In this document: positions 15,001 to 25,452 of the stretch, piece after piece | Numbering within the stretch: the stretch's first letter is position 1 | Layout: each line of letters opens with the position of its first letter | Assembly (NCBI GenBank): GCA_038496675.1 | Contig: CM076659.1 | Coordinates: forward strand, 12,164,908 to 12,228,907 | DNA from: Rachycentron canadum | Lineage: Eukaryota > Chordata > Actinopteri > Carangiformes > Rachycentridae | DNA length: 64,000 nucleotides | Direction: 5' to 3' | Translations under genes and position numbers: made by a program | The notes under the pieces: model-generated | The model's input: the letters and a program-made list of their open reading frames with translations, nothing else | Told to the model about the DNA's origin: nothing | Database searches by the model: none

Positions 15001-17416
15001 CCCTACACACCATGTCCCAACACCCCACACATTAAGAATTGTCACAGACACACACACACACACACACACACACATATGCCTCTTCTCGTGCCTCCAAACA
15101 GTCATATCCCATGTGTCTCCTGCGCTGTGATGGAATGCCTGAAGAAACCCTCCATTCATCCATCCACACCCTCCTTCTCTCTCTCTCGCTCTCTCTGTTC
15201 GTTTTTTTCTGGAGGGGTCATCTCAGATGGAGAGCTTATAATCAACTCAATTAAGTGAGTCTGATTGCCATGGCAAATTGGTCTGGGTTATAACATTATC
15301 ATTAGTGCCTCCAGTGCGGTCACAATGGGACAGCAGTCAGATGAGAGTGACACTAATAGGAAGAGAGGACGTAGTGAATCTGGACAGGAACTGAGGCACA
15401 GATTGATTTGTCTTTGTGAAAATGGGCAAGTAAAAACTCCCTGTAACCAAATATCTATAGGAAATACATTGCAAAGGAGGAAATGGGCAGTTAAAATACT
15501 AGCATTCAGGGCAGGCACAAAGACACTGACAGCCACTGCGAGGTGTTGTGGGAGCAGCTCTTCTGTATACAGAATAATATAGCTTGCAGACCTGCTGGCT
15601 TAAAAACCAGTGGTTCACCCAGTAATTGTTCCTCAGGATATGACATTTGTCTCTTTTTGTGGCTTGCTCAAGGTGTCAACACCTTTCATATACCCAAGAT
15701 TTTTTTTTTTTTTTTCACAGTGGCTCATGAGCCACCGAACAGCCTGTTTGATCTTTTTGAGGACTGTCAACTTATCTCGTGACTCCATGGAAATTGAATT
15801 CTGTATTTATTTACACGCCAGGTTAATAGAATAGATGCCTAAGTGATTTGAAAGTCAAACAACCACACCTGCCATTCATTTCTGTTTTTTTCCTTTATTA
15901 TTTTCTTCACAGGAGCAGATCCACTGTTTTGTTCTGTAAGGCTTGAATACACAAAGAGAGGATGATAATGAATTGAATGGCTTATCCTCAACATTCATGC
16001 TTCAAAATATACAGTACTTTAATATACCCGTGATAAATCCCAGCTCACGTGATTGAAAAGCAGTTTTAAAAAATATTTTCGTTATATCCTGATCTACATT
16101 CTGCAGCCCTGTGAGTGTCCTACATAAACTGATAGTCTTTGTGCGCACGTGTGCATGGTTGAAACACACTTTTAGGTCTTACACAGCAGCACAGTGGCCC
16201 AGTTAGAGTAAAATCAGTGTCAGTGCATCTCTAATCGTGCATGGTGGTGCTCCGTGCTCGTGTGCGAGCCTCTTCCGGAAACTTTAAACAGACTTGTCAT
16301 GTTTGGAGACGCTGCTGTCAAACAGAGGACAAATCTGAAGATGTCAATTGAATGCTGAGAGATGTCTGTCAGTCGTCTTGACGTCGGTCTCTCCATTGTG
16401 ATTAGCATCACTTAATATTCATGCCTGCTTATCTGACTGCTGAGATGGTGCCAAACTGACTGCTGTTGTTAGAGCACATCACACGCGGCCCCCCTGTGAT
16501 AAACACATGGATGATGTAACAGCCAAGTGGCATTACAAGCATGTCAATATGTGCCGCCCCGTGCACTCTGTGATGGTGTCACAGGTCAATTCAACAAGAG
16601 CAAAGTGATATTACATCTCAGACCGGGGAGAGAAGGCCTGGCTCTCTTTGTGCCATGAGCTTGTGTTTGCGTGGAAAAGACTGTGGATTAGCTAAACAAC
16701 ACTGCCACTTGCTGGTCACATTAAGGTACTAAAAAAACACAAGAAAGAAAAAATGCAGCTGAACAAACTTGTGTGCTGAGAGGCCTAAAAACTTGCATAT
16801 GTGCTTGACTTCTATCAAGAGCTTTGTCTTTCAAGTTAATGCTCAAAAACCAAATACAGACCTGCATATAAGTTTAGACGGCCTTGGCTTTAAATCTACT
16901 ACATACCTACATTTCTTCTCTGCATGGTTTGCAAAATTTAAAAGCCTTCTCAGATGTGCAGTGTCTTCCCTCCCACATGCTAAATGCATCAAAACAGGAA
17001 CCTCTTGAATTATTTTGTTTCATATTAGCAGTTGTATGTGTCAGTTTTGTTTTCTTGTTTCTCTACCATAGTTTTTTTCTACCTCTGAGAGAGTGTGTGA
17101 ATGTGTATCATTGTGGCACTCTGACAGTCACGGCCGGGAGGAGGAACAGTGGTGTGCTCGCTGCAGATGGCAGCACACATTTTTTCATTCCTTAAACAGA
17201 CACAAAAAGCAGCTGAGGGACCAGGGCCTGTCTGTAGAATGTGCTGGGGAAGAGTAGGTACTTGGCACAAGTAGCAGAAACAATTAGCGTCACATAAGCA
17301 GAGGCCCGGAGCAGCGGGGGGGGATGGTGGAAAAACATGGTATCTCATTTTCACTGAGAGGACCTTAGCAGGGCTGTGCACACTGAGACATCCCCTTCCT
17401 TTCCTCATCACGTCTC

Positions 17417-17454
<38 letters not shown>

Positions 17455-20400
17455 ACAGTTCATGTCATGGCTCATTTATTTGATGGGTTCTTGTCGGTGG
17501 CGTGTTTTTGTTTGTATCTGTGCATTCTTAATTAGGGAATAGACAGAGGAAGCTCTTGTCCTTGGAGAGACCTCACATCCCACTCATATCCCCAAAATTC
17601 CTTTTTGAACATTCCTGGCTACCGTCTTCCCGTGCTCCCGTTTTGAAGTTGCAAGATGAGATGATCTGAAGTGTGGCTCATGAAAACACTCTTACAGTCT
17701 TGCTCTACAAACGTTGCTCATTAAACTTTACTTGCTTTACAGAGAAGCTCAAAGACAATGTTGAAAGATAGTAGAAAAGAACCACTGTTGAAGAAAGAAA
17801 CCTTCTTTGAATTGTTTAAATAAAGTCTGAAGTCTGTCTTATTATAATACTCACATGACCTGTGAGTATCATAATATTCATTCCTCACACGCTGTAAGAG
17901 GGAGGAGACCCAGAGAAAAGGAAAAGAAGATGAAGATCTCTTCTTCACCTAGCCTATTCCTCCTAGACCTAATTGAGCTTGGGCAGCGTGGTGTTACAGT
18001 GGTTAGCACTGTCGCCTCACAGCAGGTTCTGGGTTTGAACCCCAGGCCTGAGGCCTTTCCGTGTGGAGTTTGTGTGTTCTCCCTGTGCCTGTGTGGGTTC
18101 CCGCTGGGGGGCACATTAGGTTAATTGGTGACGCTAAAATTGCCCGTAGGCCCGAGTGTGAATGGTTGTTTGTCGCTATGTGTTGGCTCTGCGATAGATT
18201 GGCAACCTGTCCAGGATGTACCCCACCCTCGCTCCATGTCAGCTGGGGTTGGCTCTAAACCCTCCGGGACCATGCATAACAAATGGATGGATAATTGAGC
18301 TCAATTCAAAGATTTTGACCACTTTTTTTGTATTTGTAGTGCCTCAGAAAATAGCCATCTTCGTGTCTCAAGCTCAAATCAAATTTAAGTTAAACTTAAG
18401 TATATAGTTTTTCATCTTTTTCTTCTCACTGCTCTGACCTTTACTTGTCTGAAATAATCAGCTCTTAAGATAACAGGAAGATCCTAAGAAAACTTGATTG
18501 CCTCCACAACACCTGAAATTGTGATTGTGATCAAATGAAGGCCTGTAAGCACAGTGAAAGATCTCCTGCTTTTCTCCTGCTATTCTCAAACTCTTTGTTT
18601 CTCAGATTTTGATCCATTCTTTTTGTGTCTTATTTCTCCTAAAGAGGGTTTAGGAGAAACAGGTCAGAATCCAGTAATTTCCAAATAAGAGCTGATTTGT
18701 TTCTGTGAGATAAAGAAAAGGCAGCAAAATCTTCCTCTGGGTGAAATCCACAGTTCTTGTACTGTCTGATTCAATCAAATCAAGTGAGCATCCATCAAGG
18801 TTACAGTGTCTTTAAGACAAAATCTCCCCGTTTATGTTGCCGTCGCTTTGCTGCAGCTCAGCGAGGGAACACTTTCTGCCTGTGTCAGGAAACAGAGAAG
18901 AATGTCACACCAAAAAGAGTGTGACTTTAGAGAATGAGCAGATCAGAACTGTGTGTGATTGATCAGATTTTACTGCAACATGTGGAAACAACCTGAGTAA
19001 TGAGACCCGACTGTAATTCTGATTCTTATATGGTTAAATTCAGTTTGGTGATAAGTTAATCTCCTGAAATAGCACCTTGATTTTCCAAAAGAGCTCCACC
19101 TACCACAACCCAGAGAGAAATATGCACAGTGCAACTTGTGTGAAATGACCATCATGACCAAATTTGGTACATAATTTCATGACTATTATTAAAGAGGTAA
19201 TTCATAAAATACATTTCAGGGCCTTTAAAACACATCCCTGGCAAGATTGCGGTGAAAAAGCTTTATCAAGACCAAATTACAATGAAATGATGGGAAATGG
19301 AGAGGATCTCAGAAACAATGTCACCTTCTCTTCCTCAGATAAATGTAACATCTGATCTGTGGATTGTCTCATTTGTCATTAAGTGGAGAAATAATGTTAT
19401 TTCATTATTTCATGGGTGCAAAGCAATACTTTTCAAGTCAGACAAGGCTAAGGCAGAGTGAGCTTTCTCACCGAAACTATTTCAGGACACCTCACAAATG
19501 CTGACGCCACTATACACGTGTTGCACTCTTTATTGATCTATATGATATCTACCAATGTTGTGTTCAAGAAAGTTTTTAAGTGGATTTTTAACATCAAATA
19601 TCTGAATCATCAGTGAAGTGTGTTGAAACTAAACTGGGGAGGTAAGGTGTTCTGCCCATTTTTGACCATCTTCGCATCTACTGCCACCAACTTGGAAATT
19701 CTCTCATGAATCACTGTGGTTTCTGCTTCATCCAGGGAGGCCATGTGACTGTTGGCATCTTGTGGTGAAGATGGACGTGCTCTGCTGGTTGCTGACTGTT
19801 CAGAAAGCCATCAAGTCAGGTGGGGTCTACGGGGTTGGGCCGGTAGTGTGTTTGTTGCATCGCATTAAAAAGCCTGTCAGTGACGGTGTCAGGTGTCAGA
19901 GTAATTTGGCAGGAGGTTTTTCTTTCACAGCTTCACTTTTACTCTGAGGGAATAAGGAGGCTGGAGATGTGAAACTGAACTCAAATCCTCACTGTCTGTG
20001 TGTGCCAAAAAAATTTTGGGAGTGAGGGAGAGAGGGTGGGTTATCAGCCCTAACCTTTGATCACATGCCACAGAATAAATATACTCCAGTGATCACTGCT
20101 GCTGTTAAAGTAAAATCTTTATTGTCTCTGTTTGTAAGAGGAGTAACTTGCCACCATCAGTAACTGACTGTTTTTTATGCTCAAATAAATCAACACCACA
20201 CTCATCTCACAGTGCTTCATGTCTGAAAGCTTGTGCAGCCACATGGCATCTCTGTAGTTTACTCCTTTCACAGATTTTCTGGGTCTGCGCCACGGTCTTA
20301 AGCTCAATTTATTTCTTTGGCTCCTTGATTTCCTGTTGCCTTTGTCACTGTAGCTGGCTAGTTTGACAGAATCAGTTGTCCACAGTGACCTCTTGACCCA

Positions 20401-21433
20401 TCTCTCTCTTTCTCCTTCAAGCTGTGTATTTAGTTTTTATATAAAACAGAACTGGTTAGTGAGCACAGCTTGCAAAGTCCTCCTGTTTATGAGAATAATA
20501 GTGTATGGATTTAAATATACAGTTGCTCCTCATGACCCAGGACAGTTTGATCACTGCAAGAAGAGGCTTCAAGAAAAACAGCAGTGTAACCTTAAATAAC
20601 CTTGGCATGTTTTGTGAAGTGTCAAATGATGTAACATTTACCCCATTTTTAAAATAAACTGAAACACAACTGTGTATAAATATATCCGAACCGTATGATA
20701 TTCACCCTTACACAAGTTGTTTCTTTGGAACTAAATGCGGAAACTTATCTAAAACATATTAAAAAGCTCCAGTTGTGGCATTTTTTATTTATTTTTTTAT
20801 TTATTCATTTTTTTGTCTCTGGTTATTGTTTGCGGTTGATTTTGCTTTGTTACTTTGCACGTTTAAAACAAACTGCGGCTCCATATGCTCGCCATTTGTC
20901 AAACGTGATGTCATTTACAACAGAGCAAAGACTGCATTGTCTCATGAAAACACATGAGCATTTGAAAACAGTTCACATTTTACACAGCTCTACATATATC
21001 AGTGATATATGTAGCACTAAGTAACAGTGTAGGAGGATAGTGAGAACAAACACAGATGACATAATAGTTCAATATGTGCTTGTTTGTATTGCGAAATAAA
21101 CTGATGGACAGGAAGTTAAGTGACTCTCTTAAGTAATATATTGAGACTAACTTTCTTTTTTGCTACTGAAGATATTGCTGACCATCTTTCAAAGTTAAAT
21201 TATAACAAATGCCTTTAACCTTGTTTTCCCAAAATGAATCGACCTCACAAAAGTGCCCCTAATTTTGCAATATAACTGAAAAAATCAATAGGATGAACCT
21301 CGCCCTCAAAGGTTGAGCAAAACAAACATGGATGGATGGTACTGTACAAAAAGGGTTGACACTGAGAGAGTCAGCACATTCAGATGAAAGTCGTTCAACC
21401 TTTCCATCAACAAGGTCCAGAGCTCAGAACATA
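1..21433. other. Gene-free noncoding region upstream of comtd1
   Basis: I see no supportable gene in this 21 kb. Open frames are short, overlap on both strands and often run through CA, CT or poly-T tracts. The DNA is mostly AT-rich, with simple repeats such as CA runs near 12,925-12,945 and 15,048-15,074 and a 28-base T run at 17,421-17,448. Several more balanced patches with TAATTA, TTAATTA or octamer-like words (about 3,470-3,560, 7,990-8,340, 13,790-14,030 and 16,360-16,640) resemble conserved noncoding elements. In vertebrates COMTD1 neighbours ZNF503, a developmental regulator in a gene desert. That this is the desert is inferred from the neighbouring genes and not seen directly. Confidence 0.6.
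17981..18294 (+). mobile_element. tRNA-derived SINE-like element
   Basis: The element opens with a tRNA-like head: an A-box-like GTGGTTAGCACTG, then a B-box-like GGTTTGAACCC at about 18,032-18,042. A body follows that recurs across teleost genomes (the 'ggttaattggtgac' and 'gcgatagattggcaacctgtcc' type words). It ends in an ATGGATGG-type simple tail near 18,290. A diverged, opposite-strand copy of the same family lies at 38,722-38,902, which supports its interspersed nature. The exact family name is not assigned here. Confidence 0.8.
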
Positions 21434-24326
21434 ATGGCTGCAGACATCAAAATGCTGTTTTGTGTTGGACTTGCTCTTGTACTCACAGGTATGGGATGAC
21501 TGAAGAGGGATGAGTAATCTAGTTGGTGGCAGAGATCTCTGGTTGATCTTCTGTGTCTTGTTGGTCAGGAGTGGGACAGTCTGCCTTCAGTGGGAAGAGC
21601 CACAGCAAAGGAAAGGATGATCCAGTGCTGCAGTACGTAGTTAACAACTCACTGAGGGAGCACCCCACCCTCACCAAACTCAGACTGGTAAGTAAGCCGG
21701 AGTCTCATGTGGAAATGAAGATGATAACTTAATCACTGATTTCATAATTTGTTTGATTATTGTAAATTTGCTATTCTTAGCAAGTACATCTGCAAGTATG
21801 TCAGTGTTATTCTGCTCAGTTTCTGACCAGGTCAACCAAAAGATATCGTTATATCCAAGCTTATATCCTTAAATTTTTCCCTATCAAATTCAGTTTAGGA
21901 TTCTTTTGATCATCTTTAACTCAGCATGGACAGACACGTCCCTACATAATCTACATGCTGAAGCCACCAGCAGATTATTGAGGTCAGACGGAGGCTGGTC
22001 GGTGATCCTGCGCTCCAGGCTAAAAACTAAAGATGATTGTGCCTTTGAAGTTGTCGCTTCTAAAACTTGGATCTCGCTGCCAATGGATTCAACATCCGTG
22101 GCACAATTTGCTACTGTTTCTGTTTTTGTGTGCCATTTTAAATTCATTATTGTAACTTTATATACAACTCCAATAAACTTCAAAAGAAAACAAATTTGAT
22201 ACGTTCAGATTCTGAGCAGTACAAATGCTGACCACTAGAGGGCTGCACAGTGTTAAAGATCACTACACACATGCAGCCTGGAAAGGTGACACAGTCCAGT
22301 ACAAAATAATATATTGTTTATCCAATTAGTAACACAATATAATGATATACATATTAAATAATTTTATATTTTCATTTCAGAGAACCCTTGAAGACTCATG
22401 GAGTATTATGATGGTTGCCAGTGAACAAGCCCAGTTTATGGCAAATCTCATAAAACTTATCAATGGAACAAAAGCCATTGAAATTGGTGAGATTATGTCA
22501 AGCCTACAAACACATTTAAATGATCTACTATGAAACACTGAATAGCAAAAATAATTGGATTCTTAACTCCACAATAATAAAAAAAAAAACTTACATGCAA
22601 ACTTACTTAAATAACATCTGAATACCAACGGCAACAGAGCCTGTGGGTGGGAGTGTATTTTAAAAGGGCTGAAAACAAGTGAGTACACAGTTGCAAAAAT
22701 AATCTGCTACTAAATATTGAAAAATTAATACTCTAAAATAGCTTATTATGAAAATGAAAGCCATTTTTTTCTGATTATATTTGGAAAAAAAAAACTTTGA
22801 CAGGACAGAGATTTAATCAGTTCCATTCTGGCTCAGTTTGGATCCTTGATGTCTATTTTTGAATTTTTCATCTTGAATACTAGTGTCTGAATTCAACTGA
22901 TCCATTTAACTTGTATATAATTTTTTGTTTTGCAAATGACCAGGTGAGTCCTAGAAATGCAAACATAGCATTTTCAATTCTGGACACATGAAAAACATGA
23001 AAAAGTTTTAAACTTTTTGGAAATGCACAACCTGAAATTGCCTAATTGACTTATTTCATCACTGAATAAGTATTTGCCTGATTTTGGGATTCAAATGCAT
23101 GTAAGGCCTTTCTTTTCTCCCACAGAAGACTTATCTTTCACCTATAAATCCAAGGTGATTCAGTTAACACTGTTTTTATTCTGCAGGGATGTACACAGGG
23201 TACAACGCACTGAGCATGGCTTTGGCCATGCCAGCAAATGGATATGTGGTGGCTTGTGAAATAGAAGACACCTATGTGAACATTGCCAAACCATTTTTTA
23301 AAGAGGTAAAATATTACCTACACAAGATAAAAGCTAATATTTTTGTTTGGACTTTTAATAACACCTAAATCCTAACTCATAGTACCAGAATAAGTGCATA
23401 ATGCCCAATTTCCGGCCCTGTAGGTGCAAAATTTGGATGTGGCATTTTGCAAGTTTAGTGGGACTGATTGTTGCCTCTGTCAGAACAAAATTGTGCAGTT
23501 GACAGCACACTGTACATCTACCTTCTGTCAGTGTGTCTTCACAAACTGCTGCTGGCAGGAGAGGAAAAAGGTGTCTACTCAGGAAACAGTGTCACATAAA
23601 GATGCAATGCCAAGCAGCAAAATCAATTCCTGTTGAAACTGCCCTCAACATTCTCTTTAAAACACAATTAAAGAAGAAAAATGTGTTAAAAGTCATGTAC
23701 AACTGATACAAATGAACCTTTTCTATAGGCTGGAGTTGAAAATAAGATAGATGTGCGATATGAAATAGCCATGAAGACACTGAGTAAGTGCTTTTATGAA
23801 TCCCAGTCATAATATGATACTATCTGATAAATATGGTCTTAGCCATGTTAACATTTTGATGTTGATCTGTTTCATCAGATGACCTGATAGCAGCTGGGGA
23901 AGCTGGAACATATGACTTTGTGTTCATCGATGCTGATAAATCCAATTATGACAGATATTATGAAAAATCCCTTGAGCTCATACGCAAAGGAGGCATCATC
24001 GCTATTGACAACGTAAGTACACCTTACACAAGTAGGTCAAGCACTGTTTGAGAGTGTGGAGTACCAGGGGAACAAAAGAAGGTCAAAGTCTGGCAACGAG
24101 AGAGAATACATGCTGCAGTATTATTTTCACTGTGAAAAGGAATGAAACAGCTCTGTTGTTACTGTATTTGAAGGTGTTGTGGAGCGGACGGGTAGTGAAT
24201 CCTGCTTCTCATGACATCACTTCCCAGACTCTGGATGCTCTCAATAAGAAGCTTCACAAGGACCAGAGGATTGATCTGAGCATGCTCACTGTGGGCGATG
24301 GGCTGACCATCGCTATTAAGCGCTAA
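21434..24326 (+). CDS. comtd1: Catechol O-methyltransferase domain-containing protein 1 (SAM-dependent O-methyltransferase)
   Basis: Seven coding exons: 21434-21488, 21569-21687, 22381-22486, 23187-23305, 23729-23783, 23879-24012 and 24174-24326. All have AG/GT borders, and the total is 741 nt (246 aa). Residues 1-18 form a hydrophobic leader or anchor (CVGLALVLT), as expected of the membrane-anchored COMTD1 type. The SAM-binding motif I is EIGMYTGYNALSMALA (about 92-107). The acidic site is FIDADKSNYDRYY (about 167-179), followed by GGIIAIDNVLWSGRV, and the protein ends GDGLTIAIKR. This is the CCoAOMT/COMTD1-type class I methyltransferase fold; the natural substrate is not known. Adjacency to vdac2 matches vertebrate COMTD1-VDAC2 synteny. 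A LINE relic sits in intron 2. The start chosen is the first ATG, directly before the hydrophobic leader; a second in-frame ATG lies six codons later. Confidence 0.87.
21906..22200 (+). mobile_element. Degraded non-LTR retrotransposon 3' fragment (Rex1/CR1-like)
   Basis: Inside comtd1 intron 2 a short frame reads RSRLKTKDDCAFEVVASKTWISLP. This resembles the C-terminal end of Rex1/Babar or CR1-type LINE reverse transcriptases, which usually read like 'RLKTKGDRAFEVVAPKLWNSLP'. Only the extreme 3' end is present, so it is a 5'-truncated dead copy. The family assignment rests on recalled motif similarity. Confidence 0.6.
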
Positions 24327-24376
24327 AAATCACCAAAAGTTCGACATGCTTTTGTTAACAATGCATTGATTTTGAT

Positions 24377-24382
24377 ATTAAA
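24377..24382 (+). terminator. Candidate comtd1 poly(A) signal (ATTAAA)
   Basis: ATTAAA occurs about 50 nt after the comtd1 stop codon. It is the nearest signal of this kind, and no other gene begins before 25,453. Confidence 0.4.
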
Positions 24383-25400
24383 TATAATCACAGAACATAC
24401 GTGTCTATGTAAGTCTTTGTACTTCATGTGTACTGTTGTTACAGCCAATCCAGACTCCTGTAGCTGTAAACTAGCTTACCACACAGCTAAAACATTAAGC
24501 ACTGACAACTTCCATGAAAGATATCTATATGAACAGGCGATACACGTTTGAAGAGTTTAACTACAAAGCAGGCAATGCTGTTGCATAAAGTTCTAAAACG
24601 ACTCTTTCCTCAAGTTTTTTTCCTTGTAAAATTGTCTCACACATGGAGTAAGGTCTAATTGATCATGTGTGAATCAGGTGATGTGTAAATTGGAAGTGTT
24701 ACAACTGACCCTGAGGATATTTTACTGTTAATACCTTTGAACTTTTACTTGTTCCAGAGTATGGAACATGATGGAAGCCTATTGCTACTTGTAGGTATGC
24801 TTAAAAAAAAAAGAAAAGAAAAAAAAAGAAAAAGATTTCTTCCACCACAAATGAAAATATTTCCCTTCAAAATTTACTGAAGCCTAAATATAATTGCGTG
24901 CGAATGTAAATATACAAGTACTTCTACGTGTATCCTTCACGTATTTAGTCATATTCTACCACTTGAAGACGCAACGAGCCAAAAATATGTTTTGGTGAGT
25001 AAGTGAACCCTGCACTGCTGGAAGAAGCACTGCTGCTTAATATCAGGCCCGTTTGCACAATAACGATACAGAAGGTGTGACTTCAAACCTGCCTCACACC
25101 GATTAGGAGGAAAAGTCTGTAAAGGACTGACACGTAGCGTGAAAATGACCTGTTCAAAGAAGCTGTGGAGCAGACTTACAGCGGATAATACTAATAATAA
25201 AAACAAGGACAATAATAATAATTAATAGAATGGTTAATATTAGTGTTGTCGTGTTAATTCATTTGAGACTGACATATACATGAGTTGACCCACGTCACTG
25301 CGACAAAATAGCGAAGCCCCCCATCGTGAGTCAATCAGCTGATGCTTCACCTTTCAGCACCGCGGACAGCTCCGTTCTGCAAAGCGAGCAGATGGCGTGG
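24383..25400. other. Intergenic spacer, comtd1 to intermediate filament gene
   Basis: No gene is seen. There is an A-rich tract near 24,808-24,835 and AAT repeats near 25,186-25,220. Base composition rises in GC from about 25,300 towards the next gene, as expected for a promoter-proximal region. Confidence 0.5.
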
Positions 25401-25402
25401 GG

Positions 25403-25411
25403 TTTAAAAGC
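25403..25411 (+). promoter_or_regulatory. TATA-like element of the intermediate filament gene
   Basis: A TTTAAAAG word sits about 50 nt before the start codon, inside the GC-rich 'gcgcgcgcgg' context. The spacing allows a short 5' UTR. It is a weak, single-motif prediction. Confidence 0.35.
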
Positions 25412-25452
25412 GCGCGCGGAGCGTCTGTGCACCGGAGACTCGCACCGACAGC

